Part shown: positions 36,139 to 47,540 of the stretch, in pieces | Numbering within the stretch: position 1 is the first letter of the stretch | How the letters are laid out: every line of letters begins with the position of its first letter | Assembly (NCBI RefSeq): GCF_000332995.1 | Contig: NZ_BANS01000043.1 | Location: 1 to 50,875, forward strand | Direction: 5' to 3' | DNA from: Gordonia amicalis NBRC 100051 = JCM 11271 | GTDB lineage: Bacteria; Actinomycetota; Actinomycetes; Mycobacteriales; Mycobacteriaceae | DNA length: 50,875 bases | Notes under the pieces: model-generated | Seen by the model: the letters and a program-made list of their open reading frames with translations, nothing else | Told to the model about the DNA's origin: nothing | Databases searched by the model: none | Made by a program: the position numbers and the translations under genes

Positions 36139-37701
36139 CTATTTCTTCTTCTTGGGCTGCTGGAACTGCGAGACGTCGATGCCCTCGAGTCCCGGGGGCA
36201 GCTGGTCGAGTCCGGCGGGCATGTCGGACAGGTCCGGGAACCCGGCGGGCATGCCGCCCGGCATCGCCGGGAAACCACCGCGCACCTTCGGCGGAGTGGG
36301 ACCGCGCCCCTTGCCCTTCTTGCCCTTCTTCCCCTTGCGGTTGGACTTCCGGTTCATCCCGCCCATGCCCATGCGACCGGACATCTGCGCCATCATCTTG
36401 CGGGCCTCGAAGAATCGGTCGACCAGCTGGTTGACCTCGCTGACGGTGACGCCGGAACCGTTGGCGATACGCAGCCGGCGGGAGGCGTTGATGATCTTCG
36501 GGTTCTCCCGCTCGGCGGGGGTCATGCCGCGGATGATCGCCTGGACCCGGTCGAGTTGCTTGTCGTCGACCTGGCTCAGCACGTCCTTCATCTGGCCGGC
36601 GCCGGGGAGCATGCCGAGGATGTTGCCGATGGGACCCATCTTGCGGATCATCAGCATCTGGTCGAGGAAGTCCTCGAGGGTCAGGTCACCCTGGGTGATC
36701 TTGGCCGCGGCGGCCTCGGCCTGCTGTGCGTCCCAGTGCTGTTCGGCCTGCTCGATGAGGCTGAGCACGTCGCCCATGCCGAGGATCCGGCTGGCCATGC
36801 GGTCGGGGTGGAAGACGTCGAAGTCCTCGAGCTTCTCACCGGAGGACGCGAACATGATCGGCTGACCGGTGACCTCGCGCACCGACAGGGCGGCACCGCC
36901 GCGGGCGTCGCCGTCGAGCTTGGTGAGCACCACACCGGTGAAGCCGACGCCGTCGGCGAAGGCCTCGGCGGTCGTGACCGCGTCCTGACCGATCATCGCG
37001 TCGACGACGAACAGCACCTCGTCGGGAGCGGTCGCGTCACGGATGTCGGAGGCCTGCTTCATCAGCTCGGCGTCGATACCGAGGCGGCCCGCGGTGTCGA
37101 TGACGACGACGTCGTAGTGCTTGTTCTTCGCCTCCTCCACACCGGCGCGCGCGACGGAGACCGGGTCACCGGAGGTGACGCCGAGTGTTCCCTCACCGCC
37201 GACGCTGGTGCCCGGGTGCGGCGCGAAGACCTGGACGCCGGCACGCTCGCCGACGATCTGCAGCTGCGAGACGGCGCCCGGACGCTGGAGGTCACAGGCC
37301 ACCAGCAGCGGTGTGTGGCCCTGCTGCTTGAGCCACTTGCCCAGCTTGCCGGCGAGGGTCGTCTTACCGGCACCCTGCAGACCCGCCAGCATGATGACCG
37401 TGGGCGGGTTCTTCGCGAAGCGCACCCGACGGGTCTCGCCGCCGAGGATGCCGATGAGCTCCTCGTTGACGATCTTGACGACCGTCTGGGCCGGGTTCAG
37501 CGCCGCGGAGACCTCGGCGCCCTTCGCCCGTTCCTTGATCCGCGCGATGAAGGCGCGCACCACCGGCAGCGAGACGTCGGCCTCGAGCAGGGCGAGCCGG
37601 ATCTCGCGGCAGGTGCGGTCGATGTCGGCGTCGGAGAGCCGCCCCTTGCCACGCAGGTCCTTCAGGGCACCGGTCAACCGGTCGGAGAGGGAATCGAACA
37701 T
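36139..37701 (-). CDS. ffh: signal recognition particle protein
   Basis: GTPase that binds signal sequences and delivers ribosomes to FtsY. The 520-residue protein starts MFDSLSDRLTGALKDLRGKG, with G-domain motifs AGLQGAGKTTLAGKL, DTAGRLGID and TKLDGDARGG, then a Met-rich M domain (MGPIGNILGMLPGAGQMKDV) and a Gly/Pro/Lys tail. ATG 37701 is chosen; an in-frame start at 37752 would add 17 residues that overlap the glnD 3' end region. Confidence 0.96.
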   Translation of the reverse strand: MFDSLSDRLTGALKDLRGKGRLSDADIDRTCREIRLALLEADVSLPVVRAFIARIKERAKGAEVSAALNPAQTVVKIVNEELIGILGGETRRVRFAKNPPTVIMLAGLQGAGKTTLAGKLGKWLKQQGHTPLLVACDLQRPGAVSQLQIVGERAGVQVFAPHPGTSVGGEGTLGVTSGDPVSVARAGVEEAKNKHYDVVVIDTAGRLGIDAELMKQASDIRDATAPDEVLFVVDAMIGQDAVTTAEAFADGVGFTGVVLTKLDGDARGGAALSVREVTGQPIMFASSGEKLEDFDVFHPDRMASRILGMGDVLSLIEQAEQHWDAQQAEAAAAKITQGDLTLEDFLDQMLMIRKMGPIGNILGMLPGAGQMKDVLSQVDDKQLDRVQAIIRGMTPAERENPKIINASRRLRIANGSGVTVSEVNQLVDRFFEARKMMAQMSGRMGMGGMNRKSNRKGKKGKKGKGRGPTPPKVRGGFPAMPGGMPAGFPDLSDMPAGLDQLPPGLEGIDVSQFQQPKKKK

Positions 37702-37754
37702 GGGTCCCATCCTTCCATGTGGGTCGGGGAACCTCGGCTGCTGGGACCTCACAT

Positions 37755-40391
37755 CTAGGAGATCGGCACCCCCGACCGGCCGGTGCCGCCGGAGGGCTGC
37801 GGCCCGTCACCGTCCTCGTCCCGCTTGGGCTGCGGCGGCGGGCACACCGCGATGATCGCGTCGGTGAGCGTCGCACGCATCTCCGCGGTGTCCTCGGCCA
37901 ACCTCAGGCTGAAGATGTCGACGACGGTCGCGCCGAGGGTGGAGACCTTCGCCCAGCGGATGTCGGCGCCGTGCTGCTCCAGGACCGCGCTCACCCGGCT
38001 CAGCAGCCCGATCCGGTCGTCCGACCGGACCTCGAGCAGCACCGCCCCTTCGGTGGCGTCGGGTTCGGGGGTGTCGAGCCAGGTCACCCGCGGCGGCGCG
38101 ACCGCGAACAGGGCGGGTACCGCGTTCTTGGGGTGACCGGCACCGTCGACGTCGGGGTCGGTGCTGCCGGCGCTCGCCCCGAGAGTCACCATCGTCCCCG
38201 GCGGGGTGCTGACCGAGCCGATGGTGGGTATCGGCGACTCCCGTTCCCGTGCATCGAGACGCGCGAGCACATCGAGTTTGCCGTTGACCGACGCGATGAG
38301 CTGCTGGCGCAGCAGACCTGCGTCCGGCGGACTGCCGAACATCGGCACGACGATGAAGGAGTTGACGGCCTTGCCGTCGTGGCTCTGCGCGCAGGCCTTG
38401 TGTGAACGCAACCCGCCGAGCGCGAGCACTCCGGCCATCTTCGACAGCAACCCGGGCTGATCGGGCGCGACCATCGTGACGTCGTAGGTGTGCGGACCGT
38501 CGGCGCGCACGAGCCGGACCGCGTAGTCCCCCTCGGCGGCGATCGCCAGCTGCTCGGGTGTCAGCGGTTCGGGTACCGACGGCGGGATGCCCTCGATGTG
38601 GCTCATCGAGCGCCGGACGAGTTCACCGATCAGTGAGGCCTTCCACTCGCCCCACACGCCCGGGCCGGTCGCCAGCGAATCCGCTTCGGCCAGTGCCGCA
38701 AGGAGTTCCAGCAGGACGCGGTTGTGACCCAGTGCGGTGGCGACGAACTCGGCGGTCGCCGGGTCGTCGAGATCGCGACGCGTCGCGACCTGCGGCAGCA
38801 ACAGGTGGTGTCGCACCATGTCGGACAGGGTCGTCACGTCCTGCGGCCACAGGCCGAACCGGTTGCCGATCTGGACGGCGAGTTCGGCGCCGACGATGCT
38901 GTGGTCGGCCCCGCGTCCCTTGCCGAGATCGTGGATGAGCGCCCCGAGAACGAGAAGATCCGGCCGCGATACCCGCGTCGTCATCGAACTCGCATACGCC
39001 GCGGTCTCCACCAGGTGACGGTCGACTGTCCAGGTGTGGATCGCGTCGCGCGGCGGAAGGTCGCGCACCGCACCCCATTCCGGCAGCAGCCGGCCCCAGA
39101 GTCCGGTGCGGTCGAGCGCCTCGATCGGGTCCACCATGTGATGACCCGAGCTGAGCAGGACCAACAGGTCGCTCAACGCCTCCGCCGGCCACGGTTCCCG
39201 CAGTTCGGGTGCGTAGTCGGCCAGCCGGCTCAGGGTCGACGCGCTGATCGGCAGACCCGTCCTCGCCGACGCGGCCGCGACCCGGAGGATGAGCCCCGGG
39301 TCCTTGCTGGGAATAGCGTTGCGCGCCAAGACGATCTCGCCGCTGTGCTCGACCACGCCCTCGTCGAGCGGGCGGCGCAGCGGCGACCGGCGCAGCTTGG
39401 CCAGGCCGCGCCTCGGCAGTGCGTTGCCCGCGGTCCGCAGACCGACGTCGATGGAATAGCTGATCGTGCGGGCCGAGTCGCTGATGACACGCGCCAGATC
39501 GAACCGGTCCCCGATCCGCAGGGCGGCCCCGATCTCGTCGGCGTCCTGCGCGCGCACCTGTTCGCGCGGACGGCCCGCGATGCGGTGCAGTTCGGTCCGG
39601 ATGTCGAGGAGCCGCGCGTAGGCGACCTGCGGTCCGGCGCCCGGCGAATCCGGCCGCAGACCGGCCATCCCGTGGGTGAGCTGGGCGATCGCCAGAGCAC
39701 CGAGGAGCTGTACATCGCGCAACCCTCCCCGACCGTTCTTCAGGTCGGGTTCGGCGCGATGCGCGATGTCGCCGGCACGGCGCCAGCGATCCTGAGCGTG
39801 GGCGACCACATCGGGGAACCGATGACGGATGTCGTTGCGCCACTGCTGGCGCACACCACCGATCAGCAGATTCGACAGATCCTCGTCACCCGCGATGTGG
39901 CGGGCCTCGAGCAATCCGAGGGCCGCGGTGACGTCCTCAGCGGCGACCTGCAGCGCCTGCGGAACGGTCCGGACACTGTGATCGAGCGGAATGTTCGCGT
40001 CCCACAACGGATACCAGAGTCCGTCGGCGACCTCGGACACCCGCTCGAGGGGCATGTCGTCGTGCAGCAGGATCAGATCTAGGTCGGAGTACGGCAGCAG
40101 TTCGCCACGTCCCAGTCCGCCGACCGCGACGATCGCGAATCCGCTGTGGGGTTTGATGCCGAGTTCGGCGCCCTTGCTGGTCAGCCAGAACTCGTGCAGG
40201 TCGACGAGCACCTGGCGCAACGCCGGTGCGTCGAGTTTCCCGTTCCGGCTCGACTCGGTGAGCTGCCGGCGGGTCTTGGCCAGATCGGTCGCGGCTACGG
40301 GAGCCTCCTCGGTTTCGGGGGTTGAACGGTGCGGCCCCGCGCCCGACTGGTCGTCGGACGCGGGGCCGCGCTTGGGGTTCAGAAAGGGCAC
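37755..40391 (-). CDS. glnD: PII uridylyl/adenylyltransferase
   Basis: Modifies PII (GlnK) on Tyr51 in response to nitrogen status; in Corynebacterineae the modification is adenylylation. About 878 residues: nucleotidyltransferase domain with VGGLGRGELLPYSDLDL, HD domain with HDLGKGRGADHS, and two C-terminal ACT domains (DVTMVAPDQPGLLSKMAGV and DDRIGLLSRVSAVLEQH). The start is uncertain: GTG 40391 lies 8 bp after the glnK stop, but the conserved part begins about 20 residues later. A strong stem-loop (40331-40369) lies inside that extra stretch. Third gene of amt-glnK-glnD. Confidence 0.92.
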   Translation of the reverse strand: MPFLNPKRGPASDDQSGAGPHRSTPETEEAPVAATDLAKTRRQLTESSRNGKLDAPALRQVLVDLHEFWLTSKGAELGIKPHSGFAIVAVGGLGRGELLPYSDLDLILLHDDMPLERVSEVADGLWYPLWDANIPLDHSVRTVPQALQVAAEDVTAALGLLEARHIAGDEDLSNLLIGGVRQQWRNDIRHRFPDVVAHAQDRWRRAGDIAHRAEPDLKNGRGGLRDVQLLGALAIAQLTHGMAGLRPDSPGAGPQVAYARLLDIRTELHRIAGRPREQVRAQDADEIGAALRIGDRFDLARVISDSARTISYSIDVGLRTAGNALPRRGLAKLRRSPLRRPLDEGVVEHSGEIVLARNAIPSKDPGLILRVAAASARTGLPISASTLSRLADYAPELREPWPAEALSDLLVLLSSGHHMVDPIEALDRTGLWGRLLPEWGAVRDLPPRDAIHTWTVDRHLVETAAYASSMTTRVSRPDLLVLGALIHDLGKGRGADHSIVGAELAVQIGNRFGLWPQDVTTLSDMVRHHLLLPQVATRRDLDDPATAEFVATALGHNRVLLELLAALAEADSLATGPGVWGEWKASLIGELVRRSMSHIEGIPPSVPEPLTPEQLAIAAEGDYAVRLVRADGPHTYDVTMVAPDQPGLLSKMAGVLALGGLRSHKACAQSHDGKAVNSFIVVPMFGSPPDAGLLRQQLIASVNGKLDVLARLDARERESPIPTIGSVSTPPGTMVTLGASAGSTDPDVDGAGHPKNAVPALFAVAPPRVTWLDTPEPDATEGAVLLEVRSDDRIGLLSRVSAVLEQHGADIRWAKVSTLGATVVDIFSLRLAEDTAEMRATLTDAIIAVCPPPQPKRDEDGDGPQPSGGTGRSGVPIS
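40331..40369. other. 11-bp GC-only stem-loop at the glnK-glnD junction
   Basis: GCGGCCCCGCG (40331-40341) pairs perfectly with CGCGGGGCCGC (40359-40369). It begins 31 nt beyond the glnK stop on the minus strand, inside the predicted 5' end of glnD. It could cut glnD expression relative to amt-glnK, or be a terminator with glnD starting later. Confidence 0.6.
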
Positions 40392-40399
40392 GAGCTCAC

Positions 40400-40741
<342 letters not shown>

Positions 40742-40788
40742 TTATCCCTCTCCACGGGTGTCAGCGTAGTAGCGATTGGACTCGATCG

Positions 40789-42141
40789 TCATGCCAGCTC
40801 GTAGGCAGTCTCAGCGTGTTCTGCCTCGTCGATGCCGCTCTTCTCGTCCTCATCGCTGACGCGCCAGCCGAGCGGCTTGAGGGCGAAGGCGATGATCGCG
40901 GTGAGCACGGCGGTGAACGCCAGGGCGAAGAAGGCGATGACCGCCTGGACCACGAGCTGCTTGTAATCGCCACCCCAGAGGAGGCCCACGTCCTTGCCGA
41001 GGAGACCGATGGCGAGAGTGCCCCACAGGCCGGCGACGAGGTGGACGCCGACGACGTCGAGCGAATCGTCGTAGCCGAACTTGTTCTTCAGGCCGATGGC
41101 CACCGCGGCCAGGGCACCGGCGATGAGACCCAGGATCAGCGAGCCGACCGGGGTCAGCGCACCACAGGCCGGGGTGATCGCGACCAGGCCGGCCACGATG
41201 CCCGAGGCGGCGCCGACGCTGGTGGCGTGCTTGTCGCGGATGAGTTCGACGATGAGCCAGCCGATGATCGCGGCTGCCGTCGCGGCCGTGGTGTTGACCC
41301 ACACCTGGCCGGCGAGGAGGTCGGCGCCCAGCTCCGAGCCGACGTTGAACCCGAACCAGCCGAACCAGAGGAGTGCCGCACCGAGCATGACGAACGGGAT
41401 GTTGTGCGGACGGTAGGCGGTACGACCGAAGCCGACGCGCTTGCCGATGATGAGAACCAGGACCAGAGCAGCGATACCGGCGTTGATGTGGACCACGGTG
41501 CCGCCGGCGAAGTCGATGGGCGCAACGACAGCCGCACCCTCGTCGTCGGTGCCGAACATCTTGGCCGCCAGACCGTCCTCACCCGCACCGAGCAGACCGC
41601 CGCCGCCGACCAGGCCGCCCCAGACCATGTGGGACAGCGGGAAGTACACGATCGTCGACCACAGGACGGTGAAGACCATCCAGGTCGAGAACTTCACGCG
41701 TTCGGCGAGGGCACCGCTGATGAGGGCAACGGTGATGACCGCGAAGGTCAGCTGGAAGCCCATGAAGACGATCGCCGGGATCGACAGCCCGCCGGTGACG
41801 TACTGCTCGGAATCGCCCTCACCGATCGTGCTCATGAGCTGGTCGGAACCGAACAGCGCGAACGGGTTCGCGAAGATGCCCAGAATGTCGTTCTCGCCGG
41901 TGATGCCGTCGCTGAAGGACATCGAGAAGCCCCACAGCACGTAGACGACGCTGATCGTCGCCAGGGAGCCGAACGACATCATCATCATGTTCAGGACGGA
42001 CTTGCCGCGTGCCAACCCCCCGTAGAAGAAGGCAAGGCCCGGGGTCATCAGCAGGACGAGCGCGGCCGACACGAGCATGAATGCCGTGTTGCCCGTGTCG
42101 ATGGGGCCAAACGATTCGTTTGGCAACAGAGCCAAATCCAC
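40789..42141 (-). CDS. amt: ammonium transporter Amt
   Basis: Trimeric channel for ammonium uptake, inhibited by unmodified PII. The 450-residue protein has 11 membrane segments, the first starting GNTAFMLVSAALVLLMTPGLAFFYGG (quoted in part); FAGGTVVHINAGIAALVL carries the first pore histidine and VVGVHLVAGLWGTL the second. GTG 42141 follows GAGGAGG. A GlnR-type box lies 84 bp upstream. First gene of amt-glnK-glnD. Confidence 0.95.
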   Translation of the reverse strand: MDLALLPNESFGPIDTGNTAFMLVSAALVLLMTPGLAFFYGGLARGKSVLNMMMMSFGSLATISVVYVLWGFSMSFSDGITGENDILGIFANPFALFGSDQLMSTIGEGDSEQYVTGGLSIPAIVFMGFQLTFAVITVALISGALAERVKFSTWMVFTVLWSTIVYFPLSHMVWGGLVGGGGLLGAGEDGLAAKMFGTDDEGAAVVAPIDFAGGTVVHINAGIAALVLVLIIGKRVGFGRTAYRPHNIPFVMLGAALLWFGWFGFNVGSELGADLLAGQVWVNTTAATAAAIIGWLIVELIRDKHATSVGAASGIVAGLVAITPACGALTPVGSLILGLIAGALAAVAIGLKNKFGYDDSLDVVGVHLVAGLWGTLAIGLLGKDVGLLWGGDYKQLVVQAVIAFFALAFTAVLTAIIAFALKPLGWRVSDEDEKSGIDEAEHAETAYELA

Positions 42142-42224
42142 TACGAAAACCTCCTCAGATGCACCGACGGCTCGGCGCCTGCAAAGAGATTGTCGGCACT
42201 CGGTTTCCGCAGTGGTGCCTTCAC

Positions 42225-42240
42225 GTTTCGGGTACGTAAC
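42225..42240 (-). promoter_or_regulatory. GlnR-type box upstream of amt
   Basis: On the amt strand the site reads GTTAC-GTACCC-GAAAC, an exact match to the actinobacterial GlnR half-site spacing GTnAC-n6-GaAAC. It is the expected place for nitrogen-limitation activation of amt-glnK-glnD. An AmtR-type site was not seen. Confidence 0.7.
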
Positions 42241-42367
42241 CCGATGAGCGATTTATATTTCGCGGGTGTAAAACAGCAGGTTCGCTCTGAGGGCTGTCTC
42301 AGTTTTGTCCCGGCGATCTCTCACCCGCGATTTCCGATCGGCGATCAAATTCACCAGCGTGCGGCGA

Positions 42368-43891
42368 TCACAGCAGCGCGTCGACGAAGGCCTCCGGCTC
42401 GAACGGCGCCAGATCATCGGCGCCCTCGCCCAGACCGACCAGTTTCACCGGCACGCCCAGTTCCTTCTGCACGTGGAAGACGATGCCGCCCTTGGCGGTG
42501 CCGTCCAGCTTGGTCAGCACCACACCGGTGATGTCGACGACCTCGGCGAACACCCGTGCCTGCATCAGCCCGTTCTGGCCGACCGTGGCGTCGAGCACGA
42601 GCAGCACCTCGTCGACCGGTGCCTTCTTCTCCACGACGCGCTTGACCTTGCCCAGCTCGTCCATCAGACCGGTCTTGGTGTGCAGACGGCCGGCGGTGTC
42701 GATCATGACGACGTCGACGCCCGACGCGATGCCGCGGTCGACCGCGTCGAACGCCACCGCGGCCGGATCGGCCTGTTCCTTGCCGCGAACGATCTCCGCA
42801 CCGACGCGCTCGCCCCAGGTCTGCAGCTGGTCGGCGGCGGCCGCGCGGAAGGTGTCGGCTGCACCCAAGAGCACGCGACGTCCGTCGGCGACGAGAACGC
42901 GGGCCAGCTTGCCCGTCGTCGTGGTCTTGCCGGTGCCGTTGACGCCCACGACCAGCACGACGGCCGGGCGCCCCGCATGCGGCAGCGCGCGGATCGAACG
43001 GTCCAGCGTCGGGTCGAGCTGCTCGACAAGCACCCGCTTCAGCAGTGCGCGGGCCTCTGCCGCCGACTTGACCGGGTTCGCGGCCAGCTCGGACCGCAGG
43101 GTCTCGACGACGGTCGTGGTGGTCGCCGTACCGAGGTCGGCCATCACCAGGGTGTCCTCGATCTCCTCCCAGCTGTCCTCGTCCAGGTCACCGGCGCCGA
43201 GCAGACCGAGCACACTCTTGCCGATCGCGCCCTGCGACCGGGACAGCCGACCACGCAGCCGGCCCAGACGGCCGGCGGTCGGTGCGATCTCCTCGCGCGG
43301 CGGTGCCGTGACCGCGCCGGACGCGTCGTCGGGTGCAGCCACCTCGGGCGCGGTCGCCTCGGGCGCGATGACGTCCGGCTCGGCGACCTCGGGTGCTGCG
43401 GTCTCCGGCGCCGCTGCCTCGGGTGCGGCTGTCTCGGGCTCTGCTGTCTCGGGCTCTGCTGTCTCGGGCTCGGCTTCTACCGGCTCGATGACGTCGGGCA
43501 GGGACACCTCGGTGATCCCGCGGCGGTGGGAGTCGCGCGGCACCGCGGCGTCGTCGCCGACCGCGGGCTGGCCGTCGACGTCGGTGCGCTCCTCGACCGG
43601 CTGGATCGGTGGTTCCGGCCGGACCGGCGGCTCCGGCTTGGGCTCCGGTGCCGGCTTGCGCGCCGGCGGCTCGGCCAGGGCCGTGTCACCACGACTGAAA
43701 CTGAAACCCGACCCCGCCTGATAGCCCCCGGACCGGTCGACCTGACGGGTGGTCCCGTCGACGATCTCCGGCTTCGTCGTGGTGTCGGACAGCGAGATGC
43801 GACGACGACGCGCCAGCACCAGTCCGAGCACGATCAGCGCGGCGACGACGAGCACCGCGACGACGATCCCGATGATGATTCCGGTGTTCAC
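42368..43891 (-). CDS. ftsY: signal recognition particle receptor FtsY
   Basis: Membrane-associated GTPase that receives SRP-ribosome complexes. The 507-residue protein has one N-terminal membrane helix ([21 protein letters not shown], quoted in part), an acidic linker to about residue 190 with repeated [13 protein letters not shown] units, and a C-terminal NG domain with [26 protein letters not shown] and [10 protein letters not shown]. Its ATG overlaps the smc stop by 4 nt, so smc and ftsY are co-translated. Confidence 0.96.
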   Translation of the reverse strand: MNTGIIIGIVVAVLVVAALIVLGLVLARRRRISLSDTTTKPEIVDGTTRQVDRSGGYQAGSGFSFSRGDTALAEPPARKPAPEPKPEPPVRPEPPIQPVEERTDVDGQPAVGDDAAVPRDSHRRGITEVSLPDVIEPVEAEPETAEPETAEPETAAPEAAAPETAAPEVAEPDVIAPEATAPEVAAPDDASGAVTAPPREEIAPTAGRLGRLRGRLSRSQGAIGKSVLGLLGAGDLDEDSWEEIEDTLVMADLGTATTTTVVETLRSELAANPVKSAAEARALLKRVLVEQLDPTLDRSIRALPHAGRPAVVLVVGVNGTGKTTTTGKLARVLVADGRRVLLGAADTFRAAAADQLQTWGERVGAEIVRGKEQADPAAVAFDAVDRGIASGVDVVMIDTAGRLHTKTGLMDELGKVKRVVEKKAPVDEVLLVLDATVGQNGLMQARVFAEVVDITGVVLTKLDGTAKGGIVFHVQKELGVPVKLVGLGEGADDLAPFEPEAFVDALL

Positions 43892-46800
43892 TGGCTGGTG
43901 TCCTCCTGTTGAGCCACGGGCATGTTGACGCCCCGCATGCGCTGCGAGATGACGGTCGTGATGCCGTCCCCGCGCATGCTGACGCCGTAGAGGGCGTCGG
44001 CGATCTCCATCGTGGGCTTCTGATGGGTGATGACGATGAGCTGCGACTTCTCCCGCAACTGCTCGAACAGCTTGATGAGACGACGCAGGTTGGTGTCGTC
44101 GAGCGCCGCCTCGACCTCGTCCATGACATAGAACGGTGACGGGCGGGCACGGAAGATCGCCACCAGCATCGCGACCGCGGTCAGGGATTTCTCCCCGCCC
44201 GACAGCAGCGACAGTCTCTTCACCTTCTTACCCGGCGGCCGGGCCTCCACCTCGATGCCGGTGGTCAGCATGTCGTTGGGCTCGGTCAGCACGAGCCGGC
44301 CCTCGCCGCCGGGGAACAGCGTCTGGAAGACCTGGCCGAACTCGCGCTCGACGTCGGCGTAGGCCTCGGTGAACACCTGCAGGATGCGGGCGTCCACGTC
44401 CTCGACGACGTCGAGCAGGTCCTTGCGTGCGGCCTTGACGTCCTCGAGCTGCGAGGACAGGAAGTTGTAGCGCTCCTCCAGCGCGGCGAACTCCTCGAGC
44501 GCGAGCGGGTTGACCTTGCCGAGCGTGTTGAGGTCTTTCTGCGCCTTCTTCGCCCGGGCTTCCTGGGTGGCGCGGTCGTACGGCATGGGTGCCGGGGCCA
44601 CCACCTGTTCACCGCGCGCCTTCGCCTCCTCGTACTCCTGCATCTCCAGGGCCGACGGCGGCATCGGGACGTCGGGGCCGTATTCGGCGATGAGGTCGTC
44701 CGGCGACATCGCGAACGTCTCGAGAATCTGCTCCTCGAGCTGTTCGATCCGCAGCGCCACCTGGGCACGGGCCACCTCGTCACGATGCACGGTGTCGCGC
44801 AACGAGTTCAGCGTGGTGGTCAGTTCCCCGGATTTCAGGCGCAGCTCGTCGAGGGTCGCCGAGCGCGCGACCCGGAGCTCCTCGAGCTCGTCGCGACCCG
44901 CCTGCGCCGACGCGACCGCCGCCGCGAGACGCTCGGCGACCTGCGCGCCGGCCCGCTCGACGGCCACCGCCACCCCGGCGGCCTGTCGCCGGATCTCGTC
45001 CTGACGACGTGCCCGCTCGCGGGCCTCCCGCTCACGCTGGGCGGCGCGCCGCAGCGAGTCGGCCTTGCCGCGCACCGACGAGAGGCGTTCCTCGGCGGTG
45101 CGCAGTGCCAGACGCGCCTCCATCTCGGTACCGCGGGCGATCCCGACGGCCGCCGCGGCGGTCGACCGCTCGGAGTCGTCGGCGGCCATCTCCGGACCCG
45201 AGTCCGACTCGTCGCGGGCCAGCCGCAGCCGTTCCTCCAGTTCGCGAAGGGACTCCAGGGTCTCGGCGCGACCCTTCTCCAGCAGGTTGCGCTGACGGGT
45301 GAAGCGATCGGCCTCCGCCCGGGCGGTGCGGATCTCGTGGCCCAGCCGGGCCATCTGCTCATACGCGGCGCCGACACTGGAATCCGATTCGTGGAGCGCG
45401 GCGAGTGCCTCCTCGGCCGCTTCCCGACGTTCCCGCTGTTCGGTGAGTGCCCCGTCGAGTGCGGCCTCCAGCTCTTCGACGCGCCGTCGGGTCGCGGCCA
45501 GGTCCTCGGTCGCGGCGTCGATGGCGGACTGCACCTCGAGCGTCGACGGACGCCGCGACGATCCACCCTCGATCGAGGCGGGACCGATGCGGTCACCGGC
45601 GTGGGTCACCACGCGCACGCCGAGGCTGCGGGCCAGTTCCAGGCCCCGGGCGGGGTCGTCGACTACGACGGTGTCGGCGAGGACGGTGTCGATCGCGGTG
45701 CGGATCTCCGGACCACAGGTCACCGCGGAGGATGCCCAGCGAGCGCCTTCGGGCAAGGCAGCGTCTCGTTGCCGTACGGAGTCGGTGAGGCCGCCGCAGA
45801 TCAGGGCGGCCCGTCCCCCGTCGCCGGACTTGAGGGCCTCGAGCGCGCGGATGGCCGCCATGCCGTCGACCGTCACGATGCCGTCGACCGCCGGGCCGAG
45901 CGCACCGGCGATCGCGGTCTCGAAGCCGGGTTCGACGGTGACCAGCTCCGACATCGGTCCGAGCAGGCCGTCGGGCGCGTTGTCGAGCAGCCAGGCGCCG
46001 CCGTCGTTGCGTTCCAGGCCCATGGCGAGGGCCTCGACCCGCGCCGACAGCGAGGCGATGGACTGTTCGGCCTCGCGGTGCTGCGCCTGCAGGGTCGCGA
46101 CACGTTCGTTGGACAGGTTCAGCGCGGTGACGCACCGCTCGTGGTGCTCGTCGAGGGCCTGCTCGGACGCCTCCAGCTGCGCGAGTTCCCCCGCTGCCGA
46201 ATCCTGTTGCATGGCAGCGCTTTCGGCGCGTTCGGTGGCGTGGGCGATGGCAGCCGTCAGACGGTCGGCCTCGGCGTCGACCCCCTCGGAACGCGTTCGC
46301 AGGTTGTCGACCTGTCCCTCGAGACGGGCCAGTCCTTCCCGACGGTCGGCGATCGCCTGGACGGCGGCGAGATGGGCGGCCTCCGCGGCCTCGGCGATCG
46401 ACTCGCGCTCGCGGAGCACCTCGCGGGCCGTCTCGAGTTGTTCGGCGGCGATCTCGACGCCCTCGGTCAGTTCGGCCTCGAGTTCGGCGGCCTCCAGGGC
46501 CTGCTCCTCGAGTTCCTCCGGGTCGGGTCCGGTCGCCTCGGTGGCGGCTTCGCTCAGATAGCGGCTGCGCTCGGCGGCGACCCGGCGGGTCGCGTCGACG
46601 CGCTCGGCCAGGGCCGACAACCGGAACCAGGCGCGGCTGGCCGCCGCGGCCGCCGGGGTGACCTCGGCGAGATGCTGCTCGTGCTCGGTCACCTCGGCAT
46701 TGGCGCGGTCGAGTTCCGCGGCCACCTCGTCCTGGCGGCGCCGCACCTCGTCCTCGACGGCGGCGTGTTCGGCCATCTCGGCGCGCCGGATGACCAGGTC

Positions 46801-47496
46801 GTCGGCGGCGAGGCGCAGTCGGGCGTCACGGAGGTCGGCCTGGACGGTCTGCGCGCGGCGGGCGACCTCCGCCTGCCGGCCGAGCGGCTTGAGCTGGCGT
46901 CGCAGTTCGGCGGTGAGGTCGGTCAGGCGCGCCAGGTTGGCCTGCATCGCGTCGAGCTTGCGGACCGCCTTTTCCTTGCGCTTGCGGTGTTTGAGGACGC
47001 CGGCCGCCTCCTCGATGAACGCGCGACGGTCCTCTGGACGCGACTCGAGAATCGCCGACAGACGACCCTGACCGACGATGACGTGCATCTCGCGGCCGAT
47101 ACCGGAGTCGGAGAGCAGCTCCTGAACATCCATGAGGCGACAGGTGCTGCCGTTGATCTCGTATTCGCCCGCGCCGTCGCGGAACATGCGGCGGGTGATC
47201 GAGACCTCGGAGTACTCGATCGGGAGCGCGCCGTCGGCGTTGTCGATGGTGAGCGTCACCTCCGCACGTCCCAGCGGCGGACGTCCGGAGGTGCCGGCGA
47301 AGATCACGTCCTGCATCTTGCCGCCGCGCAGCGCCTTGGCGCCCTGCTCGCCCATGACCCAGGTCAGGGCGTCGACGACATTGGACTTACCGGAGCCGTT
47401 GGGGCCGACGACGCACGTGATGCCCGGCTCGAAGCGCAGGGTCGTCGCCGAGGCGAACGACTTGAAGCCCTTCAGGGTCAGGCTTTTGAGGTGCAC
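43888..47496 (-). CDS. smc: chromosome segregation protein SMC
   Basis: ATPase that compacts and separates chromosomes. The 1,202-residue protein has Walker [18 protein letters not shown] near residue 32, two long coiled coils, a hinge at about residues 510-650 ([14 protein letters not shown]...), the ABC signature [16 protein letters not shown] and Walker [14 protein letters not shown]. Length is normal for actinobacterial SMC. Followed by ftsY; acyP is 44 bp upstream. Confidence 0.97.
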   Translation of the reverse strand: MHLKSLTLKGFKSFASATTLRFEPGITCVVGPNGSGKSNVVDALTWVMGEQGAKALRGGKMQDVIFAGTSGRPPLGRAEVTLTIDNADGALPIEYSEVSITRRMFRDGAGEYEINGSTCRLMDVQELLSDSGIGREMHVIVGQGRLSAILESRPEDRRAFIEEAAGVLKHRKRKEKAVRKLDAMQANLARLTDLTAELRRQLKPLGRQAEVARRAQTVQADLRDARLRLAADDLVIRRAEMAEHAAVEDEVRRRQDEVAAELDRANAEVTEHEQHLAEVTPAAAAASRAWFRLSALAERVDATRRVAAERSRYLSEAATEATGPDPEELEEQALEAAELEAELTEGVEIAAEQLETAREVLRERESIAEAAEAAHLAAVQAIADRREGLARLEGQVDNLRTRSEGVDAEADRLTAAIAHATERAESAAMQQDSAAGELAQLEASEQALDEHHERCVTALNLSNERVATLQAQHREAEQSIASLSARVEALAMGLERNDGGAWLLDNAPDGLLGPMSELVTVEPGFETAIAGALGPAVDGIVTVDGMAAIRALEALKSGDGGRAALICGGLTDSVRQRDAALPEGARWASSAVTCGPEIRTAIDTVLADTVVVDDPARGLELARSLGVRVVTHAGDRIGPASIEGGSSRRPSTLEVQSAIDAATEDLAATRRRVEELEAALDGALTEQRERREAAEEALAALHESDSSVGAAYEQMARLGHEIRTARAEADRFTRQRNLLEKGRAETLESLRELEERLRLARDESDSGPEMAADDSERSTAAAAVGIARGTEMEARLALRTAEERLSSVRGKADSLRRAAQREREARERARRQDEIRRQAAGVAVAVERAGAQVAERLAAAVASAQAGRDELEELRVARSATLDELRLKSGELTTTLNSLRDTVHRDEVARAQVALRIEQLEEQILETFAMSPDDLIAEYGPDVPMPPSALEMQEYEEAKARGEQVVAPAPMPYDRATQEARAKKAQKDLNTLGKVNPLALEEFAALEERYNFLSSQLEDVKAARKDLLDVVEDVDARILQVFTEAYADVEREFGQVFQTLFPGGEGRLVLTEPNDMLTTGIEVEARPPGKKVKRLSLLSGGEKSLTAVAMLVAIFRARPSPFYVMDEVEAALDDTNLRRLIKLFEQLREKSQLIVITHQKPTMEIADALYGVSMRGDGITTVISQRMRGVNMPVAQQEDTSQ

Positions 47497-47540
47497 GACG
47501 GTACAGAGTACTCACCATCGTGATGCGTTTCGGGCAACGC

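Noticed and set aside
44785..47523. 912-residue plus-strand ORF opposite smc
   Set aside because: Antisense shadow of smc with no recognisable domain; smc itself has all motifs.
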